The notes under the pieces were generated by a model that worked only from the letters and a program-made list of their open reading frames with translations, was not told the DNA's origin and did not search any database. Below are positions 25,523 through 33,334 of a DNA stretch of 50,973 nucleotides, piece by piece. Source of the stretch: a virus. Each line of letters starts with the position of its first letter. Position 1 is the stretch's first letter. Position numbers and translations under genes: made by a program. Where the stretch lies: positions 1 through 50,973 of IMG/VR virus record IMGVR_UViG_3300018080_000032. The stretch is one strand, 5' to 3'.

Positions 25523-26403
25523 GGGTGCCCCTTCGCTCTTCGTTCCTCCGCCGCCTTCAGCCGTGCCTTCGCGGCCTCGATCTCGGCTAGCTGTTCTGGC
25601 GTTGCCGGCTCGTTTCGATTCGGCGTCCGGGGGGAAGCGCGGGCGTGATTGCTGGCCAGCCATTTACCCCAGTTGTCGGCGACGGCCGACTTCCCGCCGC
25701 TGTACTTCCAGTCCGGCGACTTCCGGTAGGCGTCGAACAGGCGATCCGCGTCCGGTGGGCCCAGCCCGTGGAACTTGGCTTTGTTGACCAGGTTGGCATA
25801 CCACGCGAGCCACCTACCGCCGCGTTTTGCGTGGATCGCCGCGCCGGAGTAGGCCGTGACGGGTGAGGTGAAGTCGCGCTCCCAGTCGGCTGTGGTCGGC
25901 GCGGACTTGTCCGCGCACTCCGTAGGAGTAGTGTCTTTCTTGTCCTTCTTAACCTTCTTGTTGCTTAACCTACTTAACCTACTTGGTTCGCAGTCCTGAG
26001 TCAGTCCTGAGTCAGTCCTGACGCAGCCCTCAGCTTCCGGCTGATCCTGAGCTAGGTCAGATTCAGCCGGTTTAGGGGCCGGGAATTGCGGTGCCGCCGT
26101 ATAGTTGAGCTTCTGGTAATGCGACCAACGGCGGAGCTCGATGTACTCCTGACCGTCCACGCGGTAGAGCGTCACGTTTCGGCAATGCGTGAGGACGCTA
26201 TCTCGTGCCGCCTCCACGTCCTCTACCGTCACCTCGTCATATCCGAAAATCTGCTTGCGCAGCACCAAGGGGCTCGCCTGAAGGTGGCCGTAGTCGTCGG
26301 CCATACTCACCATACCGATGAGTAGCAGTCGCTCCATGTGGCTGAGCCTGGCGACGTCTAGATCATCCCAGAAGCCAGGGTCGAGCATTCGCTTACGTGG
26401 CAT
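25519..26403 (-). CDS. DnaD/O-like replication initiator
   Basis: 294 residues. N-terminal winged helix (about 1-100: 'DLDVARLSHMERLLLIGMVS', 'YIELRRWSHYQKL') as in phage replisome organisers. A Ser/Lys-rich linker (SNKKVKKDKKD) follows, then a DnaD-like helical part with 'FDAYRKSPDWKYSGGKSAVA' about 215-250. The linker DNA holds iterons (25991-26034) and a T/C-rich stretch. It pairs with the DnaC-like loader downstream. Confidence 0.75.
   Translation of the reverse strand: MPRKRMLDPGFWDDLDVARLSHMERLLLIGMVSMADDYGHLQASPLVLRKQIFGYDEVTVEDVEAARDSVLTHCRNVTLYRVDGQEYIELRRWSHYQKLNYTAAPQFPAPKPAESDLAQDQPEAEGCVRTDSGLTQDCEPSRLSRLSNKKVKKDKKDTTPTECADKSAPTTADWERDFTSPVTAYSGAAIHAKRGGRWLAWYANLVNKAKFHGLGPPDADRLFDAYRKSPDWKYSGGKSAVADNWGKWLASNHARASPRTPNRNEPATPEQLAEIEAAKARLKAAEERRAKGHP
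25948..26034. repeat. Iterons and AT-richer tract, candidate origin
   Basis: Inside the initiator gene: CAGTCCTGAGT twice in tandem (25991-26001, 26002-26012), a third copy differing in its last two bases (26013-26023) and a degenerate fourth (26024-26034). Directly next to them CTTAACCTA occurs twice in tandem (25964-25981), with CTTAACCTT at 25948. Four tandem iterons beside an AT-richer tract inside the initiator gene is the layout of the lambda origin. Confidence 0.6.
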
Positions 26404-26405
26404 CG

Positions 26406-26849
26406 CTAGTCCTGGCTTCCTGGAAGATGCGAGACCTGAAAGCCCCCCATCTCTGGCACCCTCATGATCTCGTCGATGTCCTGCTCGAGCTGTGGATCCA
26501 GCCGCCGCAGACCCTCTATCTTGCGGCAGGCGTGGATCACCGTGGTGTGATCGTGGCGCTGCACCGCCCGCGCTACCTGTGCGAGAGTGGCATCGGTAGT
26601 AGGGCGCATGAGGTACATCGCCACCTGCCGCGGCTCCGCGAGACGGCGCTCACGCGACCGAACCAGGAGCTCGCTCGGCGTCAGTTCGTAGTGCTCTGCC
26701 ACTCGGTCGACGATGTCGTCGAGCTGCTCGGCCAAGTGCATCTCCTGATCGTCGTGGACGATCTCACGCAAGGGCCTTCGCGGATCGCCACGCTTTGTGT
26801 GCACTTTCGCAAGCGTATCTGAAGCTCCCGCACACGAGTCACTCGTCAT
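26406..26849 (-). CDS. DnaA domain IV-type DNA-binding protein
   Basis: 147 residues. About 45-120 match DnaA domain IV: 'VAEHYELTPSELLVRSRERR', 'AEPRQVAMYLMR' and the signature 'DHTTVIHACRKI' used to grip DnaA boxes. There is no AAA+ domain, so it cannot act as a full initiator. Located before the DnaD-like and DnaC-like genes; it may bind the phage origin or compete with host DnaA. Confidence 0.85.
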   Translation of the reverse strand: MTSDSCAGASDTLAKVHTKRGDPRRPLREIVHDDQEMHLAEQLDDIVDRVAEHYELTPSELLVRSRERRLAEPRQVAMYLMRPTTDATLAQVARAVQRHDHTTVIHACRKIEGLRRLDPQLEQDIDEIMRVPEMGGFQVSHLPGSQD

Positions 26850-27186
26850 GGCTTGCCTCCGCGCTCAACTTGCGCTCGCCCCAAGCGAACCAAGCGGCCA
26901 TGATGCGATCGTACTGCTGACTCGCGGCATCGGCCGTGGCTTCGAAGTCCTCGCCTGGCCAGTAACCCCGCTCGCTGAATCGCTCGCCGGCGGTCTCGTG
27001 GGTCGTGCCATCGAACGGATTCCGAAACCAGAATAGCTCGACGTCGCCGCCTGAACTGTCAGCATTCAGTCGCACCGAGGCCAGGTCCTCGAAGTGCAAC
27101 ACACCGACGGCTTCGCCGCTACTCAGTAGGAGCCCGTCAGGCATCGGCCTAATATCGATCACGCTCTCCCAATAGAGCACGGTCAC
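26839..27186 (-). CDS. Hypothetical protein
   Basis: 115 residues, GTG start overlapping the stop of the DUF5131 gene (GTGA). N-terminal beta half ('LYWESVIDIRPMPDGLLL'), C-terminal helix rich in Trp/Arg. No family recognised. Confidence 0.55.
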   Translation of the reverse strand: MTVLYWESVIDIRPMPDGLLLSSGEAVGVLHFEDLASVRLNADSSGGDVELFWFRNPFDGTTHETAGERFSERGYWPGEDFEATADAASQQYDRIMAAWFAWGERKLSAEASHDE

Positions 27187-28613
27187 ACCTCCGGGATCTC
27201 ATCCCATGTTCGCCCGTCGAGCTCGCGGCCGGCCGCCTTCTTGCCATAGCGGCACATCGTTGCCCCGTCGAGCTTCGCCGTAGGATGGTCGCGCCCGTCG
27301 TCTATCGGCTCGCTGAGGGGCGCCCATGCCCCCCAAGACTTGAAGAAGAACGGCACGCCCGCGGCCTGGCACTCGTCGCGCAGCGCCCGGGGCCACGCCG
27401 GATCCATCGGCCTCGCGCCCGGCCCGCTCTCGCCGCCGGCGATCACCCAGTCGAGCGATCCCGGACAGCAAGGCCTGTGCGCTTTGCCATGTGGCAGCCC
27501 AACATGAGGGCCAAACGCAAGGCGGAGGTTGATTGGCCCCAGCAGCGGCTCGCAGCTCACGAACCGCACGGCCGCCGGCGTATCGAGGAGAACCGGGATC
27601 CGCTCGTCGGCGGTCGCCTGATCCTCGACGCTGACGCCGAGCCAAACCCCTGGCAACGGCCACGTAGGCTCGTGCGGCGGCGCCCACTGGCGGCCGGTAG
27701 CGATGTTCCTCGCCTGGGTATCGGAGATGCCGTACCGCCGCCCAAGCTCGGCGCCACTGACGCCGGCTGCGCTCGCTGCGCGCAGCTCTTCAACCTGAGC
27801 CTCCGTCAGCTTCGAGTAGCGACGTCTCGTGCCATGCCGCTTGCTGTCGTCCCAGTTCGATGACTGCGTTCCCCATCGCAGGTTCCACAGGGCGTTGTTG
27901 GTCGGGTTTCCGTCGATGTGGCAGCACTGCTCATCGCCCACACGAGGGCGATCGAAGGCTCCAAGTACGAGGTGGTGGATGAGCGGGCGCCCGGTCTCCT
28001 CACCGCGGTAGAGCATGACTCGCGCGTGTCCTTGACCACCCGACATCGGCGTCATCTCCCGACGCTCTCCCTTGTGGTCGGAAAAGACCCGACCCTTGGT
28101 GGTGACCCAGTAGCCTGGCCAACCCTCAATGGCCTCGAAGCGCTCAGCGGCGAACACCTCCTCGATGCGACCGGCCACCGCAACGTGCTTCATCAGGTCA
28201 ACGCGGGCTGGGAAGCCTGCGTCGCTGAGCAGCGATTGCATCCGCTCCGGCCGCTTCGTGAGCACCTGGAACGTGTGCTGCGGACACGCGGCCATTACTC
28301 CAAACACAACCGCGATCTGTTCGTCAGTCAGCCCCTCGTGGAACAGGTCGCTCATGCTGTCCACGAACACCATCGCCGGCTCGCGCCAGCTGAGGGGCTC
28401 CGCCAGCTTCTCCTCGACCAGCCGGACCTCGCCAGTCCAGCGCGGCCCGGGCGGCGTCATCTCGGCCAGCCCCTCGTAGGGCATGCCCGGCCCCGAGAAG
28501 CGCGCCGCGATCCTCTCGGCGTAGCAGTGCTCGCAGCCAGCCGAGACGCGGGTGCAGCCCCGGATCGGGTTCCAGGTGTGCTCAGTCCATTCGATGTTGC
28601 TCTGCCTACCCAC
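27183..28613 (-). CDS. DUF5131 (phage Gp37/68-like) protein with inserted HNH endonuclease
   Basis: 476 residues from GTG at 28613 (AGGAGG just upstream, 8-base overlap with the previous stop). Outer parts match DUF5131: N-terminal 'IEWTEHTWNPIRGCTRVSAG' with CEHCYAER, 'VFVDSMSDLFHE', and C-terminal 'VWLGVSVEDQATADERIP', 'VIAGGESGPGARPM'. In the middle (about residues 154-310) lies a NUMOD4-HNH homing-type module: 'GWPGYWVTTKGRVFS', 'HHLVLGAF...CHIDGNPTNN', then a helix-turn-helix. The frame stays open throughout. The CxxxCxxC pattern hints at an iron-sulphur/radical-type DUF5131 core. Confidence 0.82.
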   Translation of the reverse strand: MGRQSNIEWTEHTWNPIRGCTRVSAGCEHCYAERIAARFSGPGMPYEGLAEMTPPGPRWTGEVRLVEEKLAEPLSWREPAMVFVDSMSDLFHEGLTDEQIAVVFGVMAACPQHTFQVLTKRPERMQSLLSDAGFPARVDLMKHVAVAGRIEEVFAAERFEAIEGWPGYWVTTKGRVFSDHKGERREMTPMSGGQGHARVMLYRGEETGRPLIHHLVLGAFDRPRVGDEQCCHIDGNPTNNALWNLRWGTQSSNWDDSKRHGTRRRYSKLTEAQVEELRAASAAGVSGAELGRRYGISDTQARNIATGRQWAPPHEPTWPLPGVWLGVSVEDQATADERIPVLLDTPAAVRFVSCEPLLGPINLRLAFGPHVGLPHGKAHRPCCPGSLDWVIAGGESGPGARPMDPAWPRALRDECQAAGVPFFFKSWGAWAPLSEPIDDGRDHPTAKLDGATMCRYGKKAAGRELDGRTWDEIPEV

Positions 28614-28809
28614 GCGCCCTCCTGATCTGCGGGCCCACCGAGCTCGGCTCACCGGACTCCCGCTCAGCCCTTCGCATCGTCTCGATCGCCACCATCACCG
28701 CGCGAGCCAGACCAACCGCCTCGTCGTGCCGGACCTGGCCGCCGTTGTCGTGGATCACGAGTATGCGATCCGCTAGGCGCTCAGCTTCGGCAAGGTGGTG
28801 GCTACTCAT
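28606..28809 (-). CDS. Small hypothetical protein
   Basis: 67 residues from ATG at 28809, overlapping the stop of the ASCH-like gene by 8 bases (ATGAGTAG). Helical, contains 'ERLADRILVIHDNGGQVRH'. No recognised family. Confidence 0.55.
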   Translation of the reverse strand: MSSHHLAEAERLADRILVIHDNGGQVRHDEAVGLARAVMVAIETMRRAERESGEPSSVGPQIRRARG

Positions 28810-29149
28810 CGACGTACTCAAATTCGATGCGCTTGCAGTAGTACGCCAATCCACCGAACAGCTCGCGCAGCAGGGCGTGAAACTCCTCGGGTGCCATATG
28901 CCCGCAGCCTTCTCGATCCAACTCTGCCCGATCCAGAGGCTCGTCAATCGCAACCGCCTTGACGCTGACGATTCGGATCTCAGCCAGGACGTTGTGTTTT
29001 TCGCCCTTCTTCAGGCCCTGTGTCCTCTCGACCGCTAACAGCCGGTCACCTCGCCGCAGTCGGTCCCATGTGCCCATGCGCCGCCGCGTGACTGTCTTAG
29101 TCCGGTTGCAGATCGCTTCTGTGGTGCGGCTGAAGCTCATTCGGCGCAT
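28802..29149 (-). CDS. ASCH/PUA-like protein
   Basis: 115 residues. The opening 'MSFSRTTEAICNRTKTVTRR' and 'RLRRGDRLLAVERTQGLKKG', then 'LAEIRIVSVKAVAI', are typical of the ASCH-domain phage family, a PUA-like RNA- or nucleotide-binding fold. Function in phages is unknown. Confidence 0.72.
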   Translation of the reverse strand: MRRMSFSRTTEAICNRTKTVTRRRMGTWDRLRRGDRLLAVERTQGLKKGEKHNVLAEIRIVSVKAVAIDEPLDRAELDREGCGHMAPEEFHALLRELFGGLAYYCKRIEFEYVDE

Positions 29150-29154
29150 GAGAC

Positions 29155-29394
29155 TTACTCCTCAGCGACCTCGTGACCGGGGCAGCCACGGCCTGAATAG
29201 TCGAATCCCTCGCAGGCCTCGCTCATGGGGATGACCTCGTGCCCCTTCGCCAGTTCGTCCAACAGGGCGAGCTTCGCCTCTCGGGCCGTCATTGGCGAAC
29301 CATCGTCGTGCTGGAGCAGGGTCGCCAAGTCGTCGTCAGACCAGTTCACCAGTGCGCCACGGACATTCAGGGACATGTGGTAGCGCTTCATCAC
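29155..29394 (-). CDS. Conserved phage protein of unknown function
   Basis: 79 residues. 'MSLNVRGALVNWSDDDLATL' and 'MTAREAKLALLDELAKGHEV' are familiar from many environmental phage early regions. Cys residues near the C-terminus ('CEGFDYSGRGCPGH') might bind zinc. Function unknown. Confidence 0.65.
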   Translation of the reverse strand: MMKRYHMSLNVRGALVNWSDDDLATLLQHDDGSPMTAREAKLALLDELAKGHEVIPMSEACEGFDYSGRGCPGHEVAEE

Positions 29395-29410
29395 CTCACC
29401 CTCCTCGCCT

Positions 29411-29875
29411 CTACCATGGCATCACCATGCTCGACACATCCTTCTCCTTGGCAATGCAATCGATGCATGTCCGCGAGCACGCGACCAGCCCACGCGGACC
29501 GCCGAACCAGTGAGAGGGCTTATCGCCTACCCTCTCCACCTTGGCTACCTTGCCGCAACCATCGCAGACGCACTGCGCGCGCAGCTCCGGTACGTCAACG
29601 TCCAAGGCTTCGGCTTGCCGCCCGTATTCCCATTCCTCGGGGCCACCCCGGTGCAGAGATCGCAAGTAGTCCTCAGATGCGACCTTGTACAGCCGGTGCC
29701 GCCGTTCTTGCTCTTCAGTGGGCTGAGCCACCTTGTCCGAGTGGTCGCTGAAGAACGTGCCGGTCGTCCAGCCGCAATAGGGACACCACCACTCCTTACC
29801 GTGAAAGGCGAATGTCCACAGCAGTGGCGTCTCATATTCGTCACGGTGATTCGGACATACACGCATATTGCTCAT
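29411..29875 (-). CDS. Zinc-ribbon hypothetical protein
   Basis: 154 residues with three Cys pairs: WCPYCGW (about 31-36), CVCDGCGK and CSRTCIDCIA near the C-terminus. Probably binds zinc; a role in nucleic acid binding is possible. Its ATG overlaps the nuclease stop. Confidence 0.6.
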   Translation of the reverse strand: MSNMRVCPNHRDEYETPLLWTFAFHGKEWWCPYCGWTTGTFFSDHSDKVAQPTEEQERRHRLYKVASEDYLRSLHRGGPEEWEYGRQAEALDVDVPELRAQCVCDGCGKVAKVERVGDKPSHWFGGPRGLVACSRTCIDCIAKEKDVSSMVMPW

Positions 29876-30603
29876 TCGCCGTCCTCCAGATAGAGCAGCA
29901 TTGGCCTGGTTGACCGATCCGCCCTTAGACCCTCGATCCAGCCGCCGTCAATGCCGCGCAGCAGCTGATTGCCACATGAGGCGTTGCTGGCGTAATGGTG
30001 GTACTGGATGCCCTCCACTGTCTCCTTGATCGTCGAGCCCGGATTGCGCTCGAGGTACTGCTTCACCGCCTGCACCATTGCCTTGAACGGCGTCCAGTAG
30101 CTGCCGTCGGCGGTCCCGGCCTTGGCGTAGGTGGCGTGCTGCTCCGTCAGGAGCTCGCGCCAGGCGACGGCTAACCGCGGCTCCCTCACAAGGTGTCCCG
30201 GTCGACGCTCCTTGATCCGCACCTGTCGCTGCCACCGGCTCGGGTCGCCAGGAGGCACCTGGTAGTTGCAGACCTGCTCCCGCTCCGCGATCAGAACGCC
30301 GATTCCCAAGTGCTGAAGACACTCCCACGCGGCCCTGCCGCGGTAGGCCGAGCGCCGCTTCCACGGGATGCACACCGACACGCGGTTCGCCTGGTCGCGC
30401 CAGTCATACGCCTGCTCGATGAGCGCCCACGTAAACGACCGCTTCAGCTCGATGACCCAGCTCACGGGGCCGCGCAGCGCTACCACGTCAGCTACCTTGC
30501 CGCCGGCCCTGGCCTGCACCTCCTGGTACACGTCCCAGCCTAGCGACTGGAGCCACGGCACGACGGCCTCTCCGAGCTGTTCTTCAGATTCGCACCAGCT
30601 CAC
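29872..30603 (-). CDS. PD-(D/E)XK-like nuclease
   Basis: 243 residues from GTG at 30603 (GAGGAG upstream; GTGA overlap with previous stop). The N-terminal domain shows 'GWDVYQEVQA', 'VADVVALRG' (Asp) and 'SWVIELKRS' (Glu-x-Lys), the core of the restriction-endonuclease fold. The C-terminal part (about 150-243) is a winged-helix-like region. Could process recombination or replication intermediates. Confidence 0.62.
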   Translation of the reverse strand: MSWCESEEQLGEAVVPWLQSLGWDVYQEVQARAGGKVADVVALRGPVSWVIELKRSFTWALIEQAYDWRDQANRVSVCIPWKRRSAYRGRAAWECLQHLGIGVLIAEREQVCNYQVPPGDPSRWQRQVRIKERRPGHLVREPRLAVAWRELLTEQHATYAKAGTADGSYWTPFKAMVQAVKQYLERNPGSTIKETVEGIQYHHYASNASCGNQLLRGIDGGWIEGLRADRSTRPMLLYLEDGE

Positions 30604-30818
30604 CTCACTCTCCTCGCCTTCACCCCGCGCCTCACGCAGATTTCCTCGCACCGAAACACCCGGTGCGAAAGCTCGCCGACGTAGTGGCCGGTCTCCGGGT
30701 CGATGTTGGCAGTCGCTGTCTCGATGTCCGGCTGAAACACCCACGCTCCCCGCAGACGGCCGTAGCGCTCACAGAGACGCACGTAGCAGCGACCTTCACC
30801 GGAGTAGGCCCTACACAT
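30600..30818 (-). CDS. Small Cys-containing hypothetical protein
   Basis: 72 residues, ATG two bases after the stop of the LexA-like gene. Cys residues at 2, 11, 16, 58 and 61 might bind metal. Longer upstream frames overlap the LexA-like gene and are not credible. Confidence 0.55.
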   Translation of the reverse strand: MCRAYSGEGRCYVRLCERYGRLRGAWVFQPDIETATANIDPETGHYVGELSHRVFRCEEICVRRGVKARRVR

Positions 30819-30819
30819 C

Positions 30820-31083
30820 TCAAGCTGCCTCCGCTCCTTCAGTGCCTCCTCCGGCGCACTCCAGGGCCGCCGCCGGCACAATGCCGCGCGAGACAACGTG
30901 ACCGTGCGCGTCCCGCACCAGCTTGATGTCGCCGTCACGCTCCAGGCCCCGAAGGTGGTACGAGATGACGCTTGTCGAGGCGCCACCAACAGCTTCAGCG
31001 AGCTCGCGGATGGATGGGCTAATGCCGTGCTCGGCCCGGTGGTCGAGTATGGCTTGTAGGATGTCAGATCGTCTGTCTGTCAC
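30820..31083 (-). CDS. LexA-like winged-helix repressor (DNA-binding part only)
   Basis: 87 residues. Residues 1-65 match the LexA N-terminal domain: 'RRSDILQAILDHRAEHGISP', 'IRELAEAVGGAS', 'ISYHLRGLERDGDI'. The self-cleavage peptidase domain is missing. GTG start after GAGGAAGAACCG. Preceded by a long hairpin (31108-31138). Likely a repressor of early genes; how it would be inactivated is unclear. Confidence 0.8.
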   Translation of the reverse strand: MTDRRSDILQAILDHRAEHGISPSIRELAEAVGGASTSVISYHLRGLERDGDIKLVRDAHGHVVSRGIVPAAALECAGGGTEGAEAA

Positions 31084-31107
31084 CGGTTCTTCCTCTCTTC
31101 GCTCCTC

Positions 31108-31138
31108 GGGGGCACCGGCTGCCCCAACCGATGCCCCC
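31108..31138 (-). promoter_or_regulatory. Hairpin upstream of LexA-like gene
   Basis: GGGGGCACCGG (31108-31118) pairs with CCGATGCCCCC (31128-31138), 11 bp with one wobble and a 9-base loop. No U-tract follows. It could be an operator dyad, an attenuator or a terminator of the genes to the right. Confidence 0.5.
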
Positions 31139-31303
31139 TCAAGGAGGAGGACCCGTGACCGTTCTAGCGAACGGCTGGGTCAGTGTGGTCGGCGGGGCCT
31201 CGAACCCCGTCAGGGCTTTCGCGCGGTTGCTACTCCGCTGGGCCGTCTCTCGCTGGTGTGCGGCCTGGTTGTCATTCACGTCCAGAGCAGAACGCTTCAC
31301 CAC
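31139..31303 (-). CDS. Uncertain small protein
   Basis: 54 residues (GTG at 31303): basic, helical ('RSALDVNDNQAAHQRETAQR', ending PPP). No clear ribosome site. A competing plus-strand frame from GTG at 31156 has AAGGAGGAGG before it and would give 64 residues. Third-position GC is about 70% in both, so neither can be preferred. The interval 31304-31468 holds at most a 27-residue frame (31324-31407) and nothing else I can support. Confidence 0.3.
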   Translation of the reverse strand: MVKRSALDVNDNQAAHQRETAQRSSNRAKALTGFEAPPTTLTQPFARTVTGPPP

Positions 31304-31468
31304 GTCAGCGCCCAAGCGCGCCTTTACGCGTCGACCACTTGGTTGTTAATGGGGCCGTCCAGGTCGCTCACCTGCCGGATGCCGACGCCGTTCGTTCTTG
31401 TCAGCACGGCCTCACACTGTGCCTCCGGCCACGCCTTAGCGACGCGGTGCCCTCGATGCGGCCCCAAG

Positions 31469-31570
31469 TGGCAGCGTCCGGAGTCGAACCGGGGTTGTAG
31501 TGCCAACCGGCCAGTACTAGGGCATTGCCCGTTCCCAACCGTGCGCGCTCCGATGGGCGCCGCCGCTGCC
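31469..31570 (-). other. tRNA-like element, unresolved
   Basis: On the minus strand GGCAGCG (31570-31564) pairs perfectly with CGCTGCC near 31470, and the 3' side carries a T-arm sequence GGTTCGACTCC. The interior (102 bases in all) gives no convincing D-arm or anticodon loop. It may be a decayed tRNA, or an intron-containing or unusual one. Confidence 0.3.
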
Positions 31571-31597
31571 AAGTTGTGAAGGTGCACTTACCCTCAA

Positions 31598-31670
31598 TGG
31601 GCTGGGGAGGACTCGAACCTCCGACACCGGCCTTATCAGAACCGTGCTCTCACCGCTGAGCTACCAGCCC
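31598..31670 (-). tRNA. tRNA-Ile (anticodon GAU)
   Basis: Complete cloverleaf: acceptor GGGCTGG/CCAGCCC plus discriminator A, D-arm GCTC-AGCGGTGA-GAGC, anticodon loop CTGATAA (anticodon GAT), variable GTGTC, T-arm GGAGG-TTCGAGT-CCTCC. The anticodon stem has two G-T pairs. CCA is not encoded. It lies between small early genes on the same strand. Confidence 0.93.
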
Positions 31671-31676
31671 GACAGG

Positions 31677-31877
31677 TCACCTCTCGTGCCACGCCTTGAT
31701 GCCGTGGCGCTTGCGAACGATCGTTCCGGCCTCGTTGATCGGCCGCAGACCGATGGTCTTGTAGCCCTCCGCGAGTGCTATTCGCTCAGCTTCCTCGAGG
31801 ACCTCGTCCATCTTGTCCTCGCCGAGCTGATACTTGAGGGCGCCCAGGCTATCCCTCGCCGCGCGAGTCAGCTTCAT
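31677..31877 (-). CDS. Small hypothetical protein
   Basis: 66 residues from ATG overlapping the previous stop (ATGA). Helical N-terminal half ('KMDEVLEEAERIALAEGYKT'), basic C-terminus. No family recognised. Confidence 0.6.
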   Translation of the reverse strand: MKLTRAARDSLGALKYQLGEDKMDEVLEEAERIALAEGYKTIGLRPINEAGTIVRKRHGIKAWHER

Positions 31878-31999
31878 CGGTCGTCCTCGAGATCGCGCGC
31901 CGTGCCGACGATGCCGACCGTCAGCAGCCCGAGCATGAAGCACAGCGGGCCGTAGAGCGCGATGAAGACCCAGACCCAGGTGCTATCGCACTGCGCCAT
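31874..31999 (-). CDS. Single-span membrane peptide
   Basis: 41 residues: one hydrophobic helix (about 7-31, 'WVWVFIALYGPLCFMLGLLT') and a charged C-terminus (ARDLEDDR). The ATG lies within the end of the upstream gene. Unknown role in an early operon. Confidence 0.6.
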   Translation of the reverse strand: MAQCDSTWVWVFIALYGPLCFMLGLLTVGIVGTARDLEDDR

Positions 32000-32363
32000 T
32001 GACGGCCTCCTTCGGTAGCCTGATGTACAGGACGTTGCCGGCGAGCTTGGGAGCAGCACGAACCGGCTCTTCGACGCTGATGCCGTAGTGGGCCATTGCG
32101 CACCCAACACTCACCAGGCGCGAGCTCGTGCCGTTGCCGGGGGCTCTTAGGGCATAGCCATGTCCCTCGCCCTTCTTGGCCGCGCGCACCCCGATGGCGC
32201 GGTTGTCGGCATCCCACATGATCACGACCTGGTCGGGGTAGTGGATCATCCGGGCCGCCTCGTCGGTGAGCTGCAGCTTCCCGCTTGGCCAAAGCGACAT
32301 CATCGGACCGTTCGGCTTGTGCACCCGCTTGTGCACGAATTGCTCGAAGTGAAGCTCGGGCAT
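31983..32363 (-). CDS. Conserved phage protein of unknown function
   Basis: 126 residues with 'GPMMSLWPSGKLQLTDEAAR', a pattern I associate with phage proteins near RecT-like genes. Mixed alpha/beta, no catalytic motif seen. One-base overlap with the RecT-like gene. Confidence 0.6.
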   Translation of the reverse strand: MPELHFEQFVHKRVHKPNGPMMSLWPSGKLQLTDEAARMIHYPDQVVIMWDADNRAIGVRAAKKGEGHGYALRAPGNGTSSRLVSVGCAMAHYGISVEEPVRAAPKLAGNVLYIRLPKEAVNGAVR

Positions 32364-33334
32364 CAGTCGACCTCCATTTCAGCCTGCTTGGCCTTGCCCT
32401 TCTTGGGGGAGGGGGCAGCATCGCCGCCGCCCCCTCCATCGGCAGGTGTGGGGGTATCGCCAGACCATTCGTAGTCCTCGTCGGCCATCTCATCGAGGCG
32501 CTCGTTGATCTCCGACGTGCCCGTATCGCGCTTGGCCTTGAAGTCGAAGTGGTCGGAGCGCTTGGAGTTGCCGTCGCGGATGGACGTATAGACACCGCGT
32601 AGGTCGGCGAGCTCGTCTTCCGTGATGAGCTCCAGGTCATGCTCGAGGTGGTCCGCCAACATCGCTGACGTGACCCCGATCTGGTCGAACGCCAAGGCCA
32701 GGCGGCGAATGGCGGCCCCCTTGTCTTGGGCAATCTCGTTCCGAGCCGCCTTCGTCAACGTCTCGACCGCCGTTCGCTCGGCCTCTTCCGTCACGTCCGG
32801 AGGAATGAGCTGGAGGATGCAGTTGCGCACCAGGACGGCGCCGCGCCTGTTGGTGAGCTCCCGCAGGTCCCGCTCGTCGGGCTCGACCCACTCCGTGCGG
32901 CCGTTGCGCTTCCGTTGGATCAGTCGAGCGAACTGGTCTTCGGCCTCGACGTAGCCGTTGGTTTCCAGATCCAACGCGTAGGCCCGAATGTGGACGTTCT
33001 GCTCGTCGACGCTCACGATTCGGAGGCCGTATCTGATGTTTCCCCATACACGGGCCATCTCGCGGGCCAACTTCACGCTCGGTCCGCTGACCTGCTTGCC
33101 GCCACGAGGGAAAGCGTAGCGGGCGCCTTCCGCGAAGCCCGGCCGCTGACACGAGCGGATGATCTTGGTGTAGGCCGCGGCCTCGTCACGCGGGAAGCGC
33201 TTGGCGACGACGATGGCCGACTCGATCTCGGTCTTCTCGCGTTGGACGATGGACTGGATACCGCCGTCCTGTTGCTCCTGCTCCTCGAATCCGGCGAGCT
33301 CTGCCGGGGACGGTACGATCTCTGTGTTCGTCAT
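32363..33334 (-). CDS. RecT-like single-strand annealing protein (putative)
   Basis: 323 residues, ATG at 33334 overlapping the exonuclease stop (ATGA). Body with 'AYTKIIRSCQRPGFAEGARY', 'GGKQVSGPSVKLAREMARVW', 'YALDLETNGYVEAEDQF' and 'NRRGAVLVRNCILQLIP' belongs to a phage family regularly next to RecE-like nucleases. C-terminal 45 residues are an acidic/Pro/Lys tail like those of SSB-interacting proteins. The role in recombination is inferred from its partner. Confidence 0.65.
   Translation of the reverse strand: MTNTEIVPSPAELAGFEEQEQQDGGIQSIVQREKTEIESAIVVAKRFPRDEAAAYTKIIRSCQRPGFAEGARYAFPRGGKQVSGPSVKLAREMARVWGNIRYGLRIVSVDEQNVHIRAYALDLETNGYVEAEDQFARLIQRKRNGRTEWVEPDERDLRELTNRRGAVLVRNCILQLIPPDVTEEAERTAVETLTKAARNEIAQDKGAAIRRLALAFDQIGVTSAMLADHLEHDLELITEDELADLRGVYTSIRDGNSKRSDHFDFKAKRDTGTSEINERLDEMADEDYEWSGDTPTPADGGGGGDAAPSPKKGKAKQAEMEVD

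Noticed and set aside
31184-31205. Perfect T-arm-like sequence (minus strand) suggesting a third tRNA
   Set aside because: No matching acceptor stem, D-arm or T33 anticodon loop could be found upstream.
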